64,000 nt of DNA from Curtobacterium sp. ISL-83 (GTDB lineage Bacteria > Actinomycetota > Actinomycetes > Actinomycetales > Microbacteriaceae): NCBI RefSeq assembly GCF_018613895.1, contig NZ_JAGGPH010000017.1, forward strand, positions 17,194-81,193, read 5' to 3'. Numbering within the stretch: the stretch's first letter is position 1; each line of letters opens with the position of its first letter. The translations under genes were made by a program, and so were the position numbers. This document shows positions 53,059 through 64,000 of this stretch, piece by piece. Below the pieces are notes generated by a model. It saw only the letters and a program-made list of their open reading frames with translations, did no database searches and was not told the DNA's origin.

Positions 53059-54156
53059 ATGTCCGTATCCGTCGCCGTGGCGGGAGCATCCGGCTACGCG
53101 GGTGGGGAGCTCCTGCGCGTGCTCTCGGCCCACCCCGAGTTCGACGTCAGGACGGTGACCGCGTTCTCGAACGCCGGACAGCCACTGATCGCGACGCAGC
53201 CGCACCTCCGCTCGCTGTCGCACCTGACCCTGGTCGAGACGACGGCGGAGAACCTGCGCGGGCACGACGTCGTCTTCCTGGCGCTGCCGCACGGACAGTC
53301 CGGCGCGATCGCGGACCAGCTCGGGGACGAAGCCCTCGTCGTCGACTGCGGGGCTGACCACCGGCTGACGGACCCCGCCGCGTGGCAGGCCTTCTACGGC
53401 GGCGAGTACCACGGTGCGTGGACCTACGGTCTCCCCGAGCTGCTGCACGCGGCCCCGACACCGGGGTCGGCGGACGAATGGCGGGACGTCGACGACATCA
53501 TCGAGCAGGGGCGGCAGCGGTCGGTCCTCGCCGGGACGAAGCGCATCGCGGTCCCCGGATGCAACGTCACCGCGGTCACGCTCGGCATCCAGCCCGGCAT
53601 CCAGGCCGGGCTCGTCGAGTCGGACGACCTCGTCGCCGTCCTCGCCGTGGGCCCGAGCGGTGCCGGCAAGAAGCTCGCGACGACGTACCTCGCGTCCGAG
53701 ATCATGGGGTCCGCCAGCGCGTACGCCGTCGGGGGCACCCACCGCCACGTCCCGGAGATCCAGCAGAACCTGACCCTCGCCGGCGGTGCGGACGTCACGA
53801 TCTCGTTCACGCCGGTGCTCGTGCCGATGTCCCGGGGCATCCTCGCGACGACGACGGCGAAGCTCGCGCCGGGGGTCAGCGCCCGTGACGTCCGGCTGGC
53901 CTGGGAGCAGGCCTACGCCGACGAACCCTTCGTGCACCTGCTGCCCGACGGCGAGTTCCCCCGTGTCGCGGACACGATCGGCGCGAACACCGCGCTCATC
54001 GGCATCGCCGTGGACGAGGCCGCCGGCCGCCTGGTCGCGGTGACCGCCCTCGACAACCTGGCGAAGGGCACCGCGGGCGCCGCGGTGCAGTCGACCAACA
54101 TCGCCCTCGGGTTCCCCGAGACCCTGGGCCTCAGCGTGGACGGAGTCGCACCGTGA
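53059..54156 (+). CDS. argC: N-acetyl-gamma-glutamyl-phosphate reductase
   Basis: 365 residues. NADP fold [18 protein letters not shown] at the N-terminus and the catalytic Cys168 in [12 protein letters not shown]. It reduces N-acetylglutamyl phosphate to the semialdehyde, step three of arginine synthesis. AAAGGTGG precedes ATG 53059. This gene opens the block argCJBDFGH, with 4-bp or longer overlaps between most genes. No ARG-box palindrome was recognised in the 77 bp after pheT. Confidence 0.96.
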   Translation: MSVSVAVAGASGYAGGELLRVLSAHPEFDVRTVTAFSNAGQPLIATQPHLRSLSHLTLVETTAENLRGHDVVFLALPHGQSGAIADQLGDEALVVDCGADHRLTDPAAWQAFYGGEYHGAWTYGLPELLHAAPTPGSADEWRDVDDIIEQGRQRSVLAGTKRIAVPGCNVTAVTLGIQPGIQAGLVESDDLVAVLAVGPSGAGKKLATTYLASEIMGSASAYAVGGTHRHVPEIQQNLTLAGGADVTISFTPVLVPMSRGILATTTAKLAPGVSARDVRLAWEQAYADEPFVHLLPDGEFPRVADTIGANTALIGIAVDEAAGRLVAVTALDNLAKGTAGAAVQSTNIALGFPETLGLSVDGVAP

Positions 54157-55352
54157 CCGACGCAACCCAGACCGTGGACGCCGGGTCGTCCCTCCAGGGC
54201 GTGACCGCGGCAGCGGGATTCCGCGCAGCAGGCGTGACCGCCGGGCTGAAGCCGAGCGGTCGACCGGACGTGGCGCTCGTCGTCAACGACGGTCCCGATG
54301 CCGCCGTGGCGGCCGTCTTCACGAGCAACCGCGCGCAGGCGCACCCCGTCATCTGGTCGCGGCAGGCGGTCGGCGACGGCGTCGCACGGGCAGTCGTGCT
54401 GAACTCCGGAGGCGCGAACTGCTTCACGGGGCCGTTCGGGTTCCAGACGACGCACCTCACCGCCGAGGCCGTCGGCGCCGGGCTCGGCATCGGGGCGGGC
54501 GACGTCGTCGTGTGCTCCACGGGCCTGATCGGTGTCGGCGACCAGACGTTCCGCGACAACGTGCTGCGCGGTGTCGACCTGGCCGTCGCGGCGCTCGACG
54601 CCGACGGCGGCCCGGATGCCGCCACGGCGATCATGACCACCGACACGCGGGCGAAGCAGTCCGTCGTGACCGAGGACGGTTGGACCGTCGGCGGGATGGC
54701 GAAGGGCGCGGGCATGCTCGCACCCGGCCTCGCCACCATGCTCGTCGTCATCACGACGGACGCGGTGCAGACCTCCGACGAACTCGACCAGGCGCTCCGC
54801 GCGGCCACGCGGGTCACGTTCGACCGCGTGGACTCGGACGGCTGCATGTCCACCAACGACACGGTCGTCCTGCTCGCCTCCGGCGCGAGCGGGGTCACGC
54901 CCGAGGTCGGCGACTTCCAGGAGGCGCTCACCGCGGTGTGCGCGGACCTCGCCCGCCAGCTCCAACAGGACGCCGAAGGCGCCAGCCACGACATCGCGAT
55001 CGAGGTCGTGAACGCGGCGACCGAGGACGACGCCGTCGCGGTCGGCCGGAGCGTCGCCCGCAACAACCTGTTCAAGGCGGCGGTCTTCGGCAACGACCCG
55101 AACTGGGGCCGTGTCCTCGCCGCCATCGGGACGACCGACGCCACCTTCGACCCGTACGCCGTCGACGTCAGCATGAACGGCGTCCGCGTCTGCCACGCGG
55201 GCGCTCCGGACCGGCCGAGCACCGAGGTCGACCTGACCCCGCGCGACACGCACGTGCTGATCGACCTCGGCGTCGGTCCGCACGTGGCGACGATCCTGAC
55301 CAACGACCTCACGCACGACTACGTGCACGAGAACAGCGCGTACTCCAGCTGA
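54153..55352 (+). CDS. argJ: glutamate N-acetyltransferase / amino-acid acetyltransferase
   Basis: 399 residues. The self-cleavage site is clear: [20 protein letters not shown], with the nucleophile Thr195 that starts the beta chain after autoprocessing. ArgJ moves the acetyl group from N-acetylornithine to glutamate, which makes the pathway cyclic. Whether it also uses acetyl-CoA cannot be told from sequence. GTG 54153 overlaps the argC stop by 4 bp. Confidence 0.96.
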   Translation: MTDATQTVDAGSSLQGVTAAAGFRAAGVTAGLKPSGRPDVALVVNDGPDAAVAAVFTSNRAQAHPVIWSRQAVGDGVARAVVLNSGGANCFTGPFGFQTTHLTAEAVGAGLGIGAGDVVVCSTGLIGVGDQTFRDNVLRGVDLAVAALDADGGPDAATAIMTTDTRAKQSVVTEDGWTVGGMAKGAGMLAPGLATMLVVITTDAVQTSDELDQALRAATRVTFDRVDSDGCMSTNDTVVLLASGASGVTPEVGDFQEALTAVCADLARQLQQDAEGASHDIAIEVVNAATEDDAVAVGRSVARNNLFKAAVFGNDPNWGRVLAAIGTTDATFDPYAVDVSMNGVRVCHAGAPDRPSTEVDLTPRDTHVLIDLGVGPHVATILTNDLTHDYVHENSAYSS

Positions 55353-56446
55353 TGCCGAACGACATCCAGCACAGGGACCCGGTGACCGGGGAACTCCTGT
55401 CCAAACAGGAAGAGCACGAGCTCGCCGCGGTGAAGGCGGCGACGCTGATCGAGTCGCTGCCGTGGCTCAAGCGGTTCTCCGGCAAGGTCGTCGTCGTCAA
55501 GTTCGGCGGCAACGCCATGGTGAACGAGGACCTCAAGCGCGCGTTCGCCGAGGACATGGTCTACCTGCGGTACGCCGGCCTCCACCCCGTCGTGGTGCAC
55601 GGCGGCGGCCCGCAGATCTCCGCGGCGTTGAAGGAGCAGGGCATCGAGTCCGAGTTCCGCGGCGGCTACCGCGTCACGACGACCGAGGCGATCACGGTGG
55701 TCCGCGACGTCCTGGCGGGCGAGGTCAACCGCGAGATCGTCGACCTCGTGAACGAGCACGGCGAGGGCCTCGCCGTCGGCGTGTTCGGTGACGGCGGGTC
55801 GCTCTTCACGGGCGAGAAGAAGGGCGTGGTCGTCGACGGGCAGGCGTACGACCTCGGGCACGTGGGCGACATCACGCACGTCGACCCGTCGGGCGTCCTC
55901 GCCGCGATCGAGGCCGGCCGCATCCCGGTCGTCTCGAGCATCGCGATCGACGACGCGCACCCCGACCAGGCGCTCAACGTGAACGCTGACGCGGCGGCCG
56001 GGGCCCTGGCGATCGCCCTCAAGGCGGCGAAGCTCATGATGCTCACCGATGTCCCCGGCCTCTACCGCAACTGGCCGGACCGCGATTCGATCGTGGACCT
56101 CATCGCCGTCGAGGAACTCCGGCAGCTCCTGCCGACGCTCGAGTCGGGGATGATCCCGAAGATGACGGCGTGCCTCGATGCCGTCGTCGGCGGAGTCGGG
56201 GGCGCCACGATCATCGACGGCCGGATCCCGCACTCGATCCTGCTCGAGGTCTTCACCCTGCGGGGTGCCGGCACCGAGGTGATCCCGGACCCGAGCCGAC
56301 GCACCGAGAACCAGATGACCCACGCCGAGATCGGCCGACGCGTCGCAGCACCGACGACCACCACCGGCGCGCACGTGGCCGGGACGACCAGCACCGGCGC
56401 AGACCTGGCCGAGACGACCCAGAAGGGCAGCAACCGTGAGCACTGA
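55352..56446 (+). CDS. argB: acetylglutamate kinase
   Basis: 364 residues, with the kinase domain ending near residue 315. VVVKFGGNAMVNEDLKRAF and VVVHGGGPQIS bind ATP and substrate; the glycine-rich loop and VNADAAAGALAIALKAAK follow. It phosphorylates N-acetylglutamate and is usually the arginine-inhibited step. A C-terminal stretch of about 45 residues (Thr/Gly/Ala rich, with TTGAHVAGTTSTGADLA) exceeds the usual length and looks disordered. ATG 55352 overlaps argJ by one base. Confidence 0.95.
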   Translation: MPNDIQHRDPVTGELLSKQEEHELAAVKAATLIESLPWLKRFSGKVVVVKFGGNAMVNEDLKRAFAEDMVYLRYAGLHPVVVHGGGPQISAALKEQGIESEFRGGYRVTTTEAITVVRDVLAGEVNREIVDLVNEHGEGLAVGVFGDGGSLFTGEKKGVVVDGQAYDLGHVGDITHVDPSGVLAAIEAGRIPVVSSIAIDDAHPDQALNVNADAAAGALAIALKAAKLMMLTDVPGLYRNWPDRDSIVDLIAVEELRQLLPTLESGMIPKMTACLDAVVGGVGGATIIDGRIPHSILLEVFTLRGAGTEVIPDPSRRTENQMTHAEIGRRVAAPTTTTGAHVAGTTSTGADLAETTQKGSNREH

Positions 56447-57656
56447 CACGCAGACCGAGACCTGGAACGACCGGTTCGGGGCGTCGCTCATGCGATCCCT
56501 GACCCCGCCGAAGATCATGCTCGAGCGCGGCGAGGGCTGCCGCGTGTGGGACGTCGACGGCAACGAGTACCTCGACTTCCTGGCCGGCATCGCGGTCAAC
56601 TCCCTCGGGCACGCGCACCCGGCACTCGTCGCAGCGATCGCCGACCAGGCCGCGAAGCTCGTCCACGTGTCGAACTACTTCGCGACGCCGCCGCAGCTCG
56701 AGCTCGCCGAACGCCTGAAGCGCATCACGGGTGCCGGCGACGCGGGGCGCGTGTACTTCGGCAACTCCGGCGCCGAGGCGAACGAGGCCGCGTTCAAGCT
56801 CGCCCGCCTGAACCGCGGGGCCGACGGGAAGAAGACCCGGATCCTGGCGCTGAAGCAGGGCTTCCACGGCCGCACGATGGGTGCGCTCGCGCTCACCGGC
56901 AAGCCCGCCCTGCAGGAGGACTTCCTGCCGATGGTCCCGGGGGTCGAGCACATCGACTCGACGGTCGACGCGCTCGAGGCCGCCATCGACGACACGGTCG
57001 CGGCCCTGTTCATCGAGCCGATCAAGGGCGAAGCCGGCGTCGTCGACCTGCCCGAGGGCTTCCTGCTCGCGGCGCGTCGTCTGACCGAGGAACACGGTGC
57101 GCTGCTCGTGCTCGACGAGATCCAGACGGGCGTCGGACGCACGGGCAACTGGTTCGCGTTCCAGGGGCACGGGTTCGTGCCCGACGCGGTCACGGTCGCG
57201 AAGGGCATCGCCGGCGGGTTCCCGATCGGCGCCCTGGTGACCTTCGGCTGGGCGTCCGACCTGTTCTCCGCCGGACAGCACGGTTCCACGTTCGGCGGCA
57301 ACCCGCTCGGCACCCGCGTGGCGAACGCGGTGCTCGAGGAGATCGAGCGTGCGGACCTCGTGCGCGGGGCCATCGCCAAGGGTGAGCGCATCCGGAGCAC
57401 GGTCACGGCGCTCGGTTCGCCGCTGGTGGAGGAGGTCCGGGGGAGCGGCCTGCTCATCGGCATCGGCCTCACCCGACCGGTGGCCGCCGCGGTGAACGCC
57501 GCCGCACTCGAACGCGGTCTGATCATCAACGCCCCGAACGAGTCGAGCCTGCGCATCGCGCCGCCGCTCATCGTGTCCGACGCCGAGATCGACGCCTTCG
57601 CGGCGATCCTCGGCCAGAGCCTCGCGGCCGTCGCCGCACAGGAGACCGCCGCATGA
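56436..57656 (+). CDS. argD: acetylornithine aminotransferase
   Basis: 406 residues, class III aminotransferase. Cofactor features: GRVYFGNSGAEANEAAFKLA, LVLDEIQTGVGRTG, and the pyridoxal-phosphate Lys256 in TVAKGIAGGFPIGA. It converts N-acetylglutamate semialdehyde to N-acetylornithine with glutamate. GTG 56436 starts 11 bp inside argB. Related enzymes also act on succinyl-diaminopimelate, so a lysine role is possible. Confidence 0.96.
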   Translation: MSTDTQTETWNDRFGASLMRSLTPPKIMLERGEGCRVWDVDGNEYLDFLAGIAVNSLGHAHPALVAAIADQAAKLVHVSNYFATPPQLELAERLKRITGAGDAGRVYFGNSGAEANEAAFKLARLNRGADGKKTRILALKQGFHGRTMGALALTGKPALQEDFLPMVPGVEHIDSTVDALEAAIDDTVAALFIEPIKGEAGVVDLPEGFLLAARRLTEEHGALLVLDEIQTGVGRTGNWFAFQGHGFVPDAVTVAKGIAGGFPIGALVTFGWASDLFSAGQHGSTFGGNPLGTRVANAVLEEIERADLVRGAIAKGERIRSTVTALGSPLVEEVRGSGLLIGIGLTRPVAAAVNAAALERGLIINAPNESSLRIAPPLIVSDAEIDAFAAILGQSLAAVAAQETAA

Positions 57657-58669
57657 CCCGCCACTTCCTCCGGGACGACGACCTCAGCCAGGCCGAGCAG
57701 TCCGCCATCCTCGATCTCGCGGTCCAGATGAAGGCCGATCGATGGGGCGCGAAACCGCTCGCCGGCCCGCAGAGCGTCGCGGTCATCTTCGACAAGTCGT
57801 CCACCCGGACGCGGGTGTCCTTCCACGTCGGCATCTCCGACCTGGGCGGCAGCCCGCTCATCATCTCGACGGCCAACAGCCAGCTCGGCGGCAAGGAGAC
57901 CCCGACGGACACGGCTCGTGTGCTGGAGCGACTCGTGTCGGCGATCGTCTGGCGGACCTACGGGCAGGCAGGCCTCGAGCAGATGGCCGAGGGCACGCGG
58001 GTGCCCGTCGTGAACGCCCTGTCCGACGACTTCCACCCGTGCCAGCTGCTCGCCGACCTGCTCACGATCCGTGAACACCGCGGCACCCTGGCGGGCCAGA
58101 CGGTCGCCTTCATCGGTGACGGGGCGAGCAACATGGCGCAGTCGTACCTGCTCGCCGGGGCGACGGCGGGGATGCACGTGCGCGTGGCCGCCCCCGCGGA
58201 GTTCTCGCCGACTCCGCAGGTCGTCACGGACGCCGAGCACCGTGCTGCCGAGACCGGCGGCTCCGTCCTCGTGGTCACCGACCCGGTCGCCGCCGTCGCC
58301 GGCGCGGACGTCGTCGTGACCGACACCTGGGTGTCGATGGGCAAGGAAGACGAGAAGCAGGCGCGACTCGACACCTTCAACGGCTACCGCGTCGACGATG
58401 CGCTCATGGCGCACGCCGCCGCCGACGCCGTGTTCATGCACTGCCTGCCCGCGGACCGCGGCTACGAAGTGACGGCCGAGGTCATCGACGGCCCGCGCAG
58501 CATCATCTGGGACGAGGCGGAGAACCGTCTCCACGCCCAGAAGGCCCTGCTGGCCTGGCTCCTCGCCGCCAACGCGACCGGCGCGACCCCGGCAACCGGG
58601 TCCACCGGCGCAGCCGGCGCGACCCCGGCGACCGGGTCCACCGGCGCAGCCGGCGCCTCCACGAACTGA
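57653..58669 (+). CDS. argF: ornithine carbamoyltransferase
   Basis: 338 residues. The carbamoyl phosphate loop [13 protein letters not shown], the ornithine loop [12 protein letters not shown] and the [11 protein letters not shown] segment are all present. It joins ornithine and carbamoyl phosphate to citrulline. The core ends near residue 306; about 30 residues follow, made of a 12-residue unit ([12 protein letters not shown]) repeated twice. ATG 57653 overlaps argD by 4 bp. In many Actinobacteria argR follows here, but argG comes next. Confidence 0.96.
   Translation: MTRHFLRDDDLSQAEQSAILDLAVQMKADRWGAKPLAGPQSVAVIFDKSSTRTRVSFHVGISDLGGSPLIISTANSQLGGKETPTDTARVLERLVSAIVWRTYGQAGLEQMAEGTRVPVVNALSDDFHPCQLLADLLTIREHRGTLAGQTVAFIGDGASNMAQSYLLAGATAGMHVRVAAPAEFSPTPQVVTDAEHRAAETGGSVLVVTDPVAAVAGADVVVTDTWVSMGKEDEKQARLDTFNGYRVDDALMAHAAADAVFMHCLPADRGYEVTAEVIDGPRSIIWDEAENRLHAQKALLAWLLAANATGATPATGSTGAAGATPATGSTGAAGASTN
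58579..58650 (+). repeat. 36-bp in-frame repeat, two copies
   Basis: Units 58579-58614 and 58615-58650 differ at one base and encode the repeated [12 protein letters not shown] tail of argF. Confidence 0.88.
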
Positions 58670-58701
58670 CCACCAACCACCCCACCCCGAGGAGAACACC
58701 C

Positions 58702-59898
58702 ATGGCAGACCGCGTCGTACTGGCGTACTCCGGAGGTCTCGACACCTCCGTCGGCATCGGCTGGCTGAAGGACGCCACCGGGAAGGACGTCGTCGCGCTC
58801 GCGGTCGACGTCGGCCAGGGCGGCGAGGACATGGAGGCCATCCGCCAGCGCGCGCTCGACTGCGGCGCGGTGGAGTCCATCGTCGTCGACGCCAAGGACG
58901 AGTTCGCCGACGACTACCTGGTGCCGGCGCTCAAGGCCAACGCGCTCTACCAGAAGCGTTACCCGCTGGTCTCCGCGCTGAGCCGCCCGCTCATCGCGAA
59001 GCACCTCGCCCTCACCGCGAAGCAGCTCGGCGCCGACAGCGTCGCGCACGGCTGCACGGGCAAGGGCAACGACCAGGTCCGGTTCGAGGCCGCGGTCGCC
59101 GCGATCGCCCCGGACCTGACGAGCGTCGCCCCGGTCCGCGACCTCGCGCTCACCCGCGACAAGGCGATCGTCTACGCGAACGAGCACAACCTGCCGATCC
59201 AGCAGTCGAAGAAGTCGCCGTACTCGATCGACCAGAACGTCTGGGGTCGTGCGGTGGAGACCGGGTTCCTCGAGGACCCGTGGAACCCGCCGATCGAGGA
59301 CCTCTACGCCTACACGCAGGACCCCACGATCCCGCGCGACGCCGACGAGGTCACGATCACGTTCGAGCAGGGCGTCCCGGTCGCGATCGACGGCCAGCGG
59401 TTCAGCGTGCTCCGCATCGTGCAGGAGCTCAACGCCCTCGCCGGCAAGCACGGCGTGGGTCGCATCGACGTGGTCGAGGACCGTCTCGTCGGCATCAAGT
59501 CCCGCGAGGTCTACGAGGCCCCGGCCGCGATGGCCCTCATCGCCGCGCACGAGGAGCTCGAGAGCCTGACCCTCGAGCGTGACGTCAACCGCTACAAGCG
59601 CGGCGTCGAGTCCGAGTGGGCCGACCTGGTCTACGACGGCCTCTGGTTCGGCGGCCTCAAGCGCAGCCTGGACGCCTTCATCGACCACACCCAGCAGCAC
59701 GTGTCGGGCGACATCCGGCTGCAGCTGCACGGTGGTCGTGCGACCGTGACGGGCCGTCGCTCGGAGCAGAGCCTCTACGACTTCGACCTCGCCACGTACG
59801 ACACGGGTGACACGTTCGACCAGTCGCTGTCGAAGGGCTTCATCGAGATCTGGTCGCTGCCCAGCAAGATCTCGGCGCGCCGCGACCTCGCGAACTGA
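58702..59898 (+). CDS. argG: argininosuccinate synthase
   Basis: 398 residues. ATP-binding PP-loop AYSGGLDTS at residues 8-16, and the tail region [20 protein letters not shown]. The segment [15 protein letters not shown] is the standard citrulline/aspartate signature. It joins citrulline and aspartate with ATP. It lies 32 bp after argF, with GAGGAGAA before ATG 58702. A terminator-like hairpin follows the stop. Confidence 0.97.
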   Translation: MADRVVLAYSGGLDTSVGIGWLKDATGKDVVALAVDVGQGGEDMEAIRQRALDCGAVESIVVDAKDEFADDYLVPALKANALYQKRYPLVSALSRPLIAKHLALTAKQLGADSVAHGCTGKGNDQVRFEAAVAAIAPDLTSVAPVRDLALTRDKAIVYANEHNLPIQQSKKSPYSIDQNVWGRAVETGFLEDPWNPPIEDLYAYTQDPTIPRDADEVTITFEQGVPVAIDGQRFSVLRIVQELNALAGKHGVGRIDVVEDRLVGIKSREVYEAPAAMALIAAHEELESLTLERDVNRYKRGVESEWADLVYDGLWFGGLKRSLDAFIDHTQQHVSGDIRLQLHGGRATVTGRRSEQSLYDFDLATYDTGDTFDQSLSKGFIEIWSLPSKISARRDLAN

Positions 59899-62255
<2,357 letters not shown>

Positions 62256-62296
62256 CCGCCCCGACCGCACCGTGCCTCCCGGCCGGCGCCCGGCGC

Positions 62297-62302
62297 TACG
62301 AT
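62297..62302 (+). promoter_or_regulatory. -10 box TACGAT, leaderless tyrS
   Basis: TACGAT ends 6 nt before GTG 62309. Confidence 0.55.
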
Positions 62303-62308
62303 GGCGAG

Positions 62309-63622
62309 GTGTCCAGTGATACCGCGAACGACGTCCTGACGCGCCAGCAGAACGACCCCACCTTCGCCTCGGTGTGGGACGAACTGCGCTGGCGTGACCT
62401 GGTGCAGGTCTCGACCGATGAGACCGCACTGCAAGAGGCCCTCGACGGCGCGCCCATCACGTACTACTGCGGGTTCGACCCGACGGCACCGTCGCTGCAC
62501 TGCGGCAACCTGCTCCAACTCCTGACCATGCGGCGCATCCAGTTGGCCGGGCACAAGCCGTTGGCGCTGGTGGGCGGGTCGACCGGCCTCATCGGTGACC
62601 CGCGTCCGACCGCCGAACGCACCCTGAACACCCGCGAGACCGTCGCCGAGTGGGTGGCGCGGCTCCAGGAGCAGGTGTCCCGGTTCCTGAGTCCCGACGG
62701 CGACAACGGCGTGCGGCTCGTGAACAACCTGGACTGGACGGAGCCGCTGTCCGCCATCGACTTCCTCCGGGACATCGGGAAGTACTTCCGCGTCAACTCG
62801 ATGCTGAAGAAGGACGCCGTGGCGGCGCGGCTGAACTCGGACGCGGGGATCAGCTACACGGAGTTCAGCTACCAGATCCTGCAGGGGCTGGACTACCGGG
62901 AGCTCTTCCGGCAGTACGGGTGCACGCTGCAGACCGGTGGCTCCGACCAGTGGGGCAACCTGACCTCGGGGACGGAACTCATCCGTCGTGCCGAGGGTGC
63001 GACCGTGCACGCGCTCGGGACGCCGCTGATCACGAACTCGGACGGCACGAAGTTCGGCAAGAGCGAGGGCAACGCGATCTGGCTCGACCCGGACATGACG
63101 TCGCCGTACGCGTTCTACCAGTTCTGGCTCAACACGTCCGACGCCGACGTGATCCCGCGGCTCCGGCAGTTCACGTTCCTGTCCCGCGCCGAGGTCGAGC
63201 GGCTGGAACAGGTGGTGGCGGAGGAACCGTTCCGACGTGAGGCACAGCGGACCCTCGCGTTCGAGGTGACGTCGATCGTGCACGGGGTCGCGGCGACCCA
63301 GGCGGCGATCGATGCCGCGGCGGCGCTGTTCGGCAACGGTGACCTCGGTGCGCTGGATGCGGAGACGTTGCGGGCGGCAATCGGCGAACTCCCCGGGTCG
63401 GTCTCGCTCGAGCCGGACGCCGACCTCGCCCGCGCGCTCGTCGAGTCCGAGCTGGTGAAGTCCCTCGGTGAGGCCCGCCGCGCGATCGACCAGGGCGGCG
63501 TCTACGTGAACAACACCCGCGCCGAGGATGCCGGCGCCCGGCTGGCCGACCTTGCGCTGCCCGGAGGTGTGCTCGTGCTCCGCCGCGGCAAGAAGACCCT
63601 CGCCGGCGTGACGCTGCGCTGA
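62309..63622 (+). CDS. tyrS: tyrosyl-tRNA synthetase
   Basis: 437 residues, class I synthetase. The HIGH-like motif is LHCGN (His64), and the KMSKS-like loop is KFGKSEGN (Lys248). YCGFDPTAPSLHCGN and LQTGGSDQWGNLTSG bind tyrosine. The C-terminal S4-like domain (about 370-435: RRAIDQGGVYVNNTRAED) binds tRNA. It charges tRNA-Tyr. GTG 62309 is 6 nt after a -10 box, with no ribosome binding site. A strong hairpin ends the gene. Confidence 0.97.
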   Translation: MSSDTANDVLTRQQNDPTFASVWDELRWRDLVQVSTDETALQEALDGAPITYYCGFDPTAPSLHCGNLLQLLTMRRIQLAGHKPLALVGGSTGLIGDPRPTAERTLNTRETVAEWVARLQEQVSRFLSPDGDNGVRLVNNLDWTEPLSAIDFLRDIGKYFRVNSMLKKDAVAARLNSDAGISYTEFSYQILQGLDYRELFRQYGCTLQTGGSDQWGNLTSGTELIRRAEGATVHALGTPLITNSDGTKFGKSEGNAIWLDPDMTSPYAFYQFWLNTSDADVIPRLRQFTFLSRAEVERLEQVVAEEPFRREAQRTLAFEVTSIVHGVAATQAAIDAAAALFGNGDLGALDAETLRAAIGELPGSVSLEPDADLARALVESELVKSLGEARRAIDQGGVYVNNTRAEDAGARLADLALPGGVLVLRRGKKTLAGVTLR

Positions 63623-63636
63623 TCTCGATCGTCCGC

Positions 63637-63668
63637 GATGCCCGGTCCCCCGTGGGGGACCGGGCATC
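63637..63668 (+). terminator. 15-bp hairpin after tyrS
   Basis: GATGCCCGGTCCCCC (63637-63651) pairs with its complement at 63654-63668 around a 2-nt loop, 15 nt past the tyrS stop. Confidence 0.85.
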
Positions 63669-63724
63669 GTCGTGTTCCGCGGAGACGTGTTGCAGAACGC
63701 GACACGCCCGGGATCTGGCAGGTC

Positions 63725-63754
63725 TTGGCGCACCCGCGAAACCCTGCGTATAGT
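63725..63754 (+). promoter_or_regulatory. strong promoter P1, possibly of an rRNA operon
   Basis: TTGGCG (63725-63730), 18 nt, TATAGT (63749-63754): the best -35/-10 pair in the window. No gene follows within the remaining 246 bases. A leader of an rRNA operon beyond the edge would explain this. Confidence 0.6.
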
Positions 63755-63857
63755 TTCCTCTCGTCACCCCAAAGGTGCGGCGGAGCGGCTGGAGCGAAAG
63801 CCCAGAGCACGCCGGCCCTCAAGTGGGACCATCCTCCACTGGAGTTCAGATCTGGCC

Positions 63858-63886
63858 TTGCGCTGGATCGCTTTGACGCCTAGGAT
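63858..63886 (+). promoter_or_regulatory. promoter P2, possibly of an rRNA operon
   Basis: TTGCGC (63858-63863), 17 nt, TAGGAT (63881-63886). Tandem promoters are typical of rRNA leaders. Confidence 0.45.
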
Positions 63887-64000
63887 GACTACTCCACCGG
63901 TTCTCTCCCACGGGATGAGCCACAGGGTCCTCGGATCCGACGCAGGCCTCGCGGCCTGACTGGTGAACAAGAACGAATGCCTCTCTGGCGGAACCTCTTT

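Larger units (their letters stand above)
63669..64000 (+). other. non-coding right edge, putative rRNA leader
   Basis: The 332 bases after the tyrS terminator have no convincing coding frame. They contain P1, P2 and a lightly structured stretch. An ATG at about 63976 opens a frame that runs off the edge and cannot be judged. A leader to a 16S rRNA gene outside the window is a guess based on the promoters. Confidence 0.4.

Overview
The window is very GC-rich, densely packed on both strands, and carries a chromosomal backbone typical of Actinobacteria: infC-rpmI-rplT, a SpoU-type rRNA methylase, pheS-pheT, an argCJBDFGH run, a 3-methyladenine glycosylase and tyrS. Small conserved genes (DUF1844 protein beside infC, FmdB zinc ribbon beside 5-formyl-THF cyclo-ligase, MscL, galU, a RimJ-type acetyltransferase, a tRNA-Ala) and an MTES_1575-like helicase suggest Microbacteriaceae, possibly Curtobacterium. 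The family and genus are inferences; no rRNA lies inside the window. No insertion sequence, prophage or CRISPR array was seen.

Layout. 1-2.3 kb: end of an unknown gene, a membrane protein, nadE and a small convergent gene. 2.5-5.5 kb: a 14-TM drug exporter behind a palindromic operator, then a TetR regulator. 5.5-8.5 kb: an AraC-type regulator overlapping two GAF-ANTAR proteins, with a third GAF-ANTAR gene facing them. 8.7-11.5 kb: aldo/keto reductase, GlsB-like membrane protein, glutaredoxin-like protein, PrsW-type protease. 11.6-17.9 kb: an apparent operon with a divergent S-adenosylhomocysteinase-like protein, an amidohydrolase of the MTA/SAH/aminofutalosine deaminase type, a DUF985 cupin and a polar amino-acid ABC importer. 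18-25.8 kb, all minus strand: quinone oxidoreductase, two paralogous secreted proteins built from Pro-Asn-Pro-Gly repeats flanking an aldo/keto reductase and a FAD monooxygenase, a small membrane protein and a CitE-like lyase.

26-30 kb: a 1300-residue superfamily 1 helicase-like protein with eroded ATPase motifs, followed by a 53-bp tandem repeat containing its stop codon. 30-35.6 kb: CDP-alcohol phosphatidyltransferase, mscL, fmdB-like gene, folate gene, galU, acetyltransferase and a membrane protein. 35.6-39.4 kb: tRNA-Ala(CGC) followed by what looks like a toxin-immunity locus: a WXG100-like helical protein, a large protein with a WXG-like N-terminus and a DUF1023 alpha/beta-hydrolase C-terminus, and tandem related lipoproteins, one decayed. 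39.4-46.7 kb: secreted Amidase_6 lipoprotein, PIG-V-like mannosyltransferase, GH2 hydrolase, MaoC dehydratase, maltokinase-like protein, DUF1844 protein. 46.7-63.6 kb: translation and arginine genes. At the right edge two promoter-like sequences follow tyrS, possibly the leader of an rRNA operon outside the window.

Two themes recur. First, 19 genes have a TANNNT-like -10 box ending 6-8 nt before the start codon, which points to widespread leaderless transcription and was used to choose starts. Second, short tandem repeats are common: 16-bp, 6-bp and 53-bp arrays between genes, and 15-, 18- and 36-bp in-frame arrays at the ends of several enzyme genes. Many convergent or gene-end gaps hold long inverted repeats, several sharing the word GACGGGAGGC.
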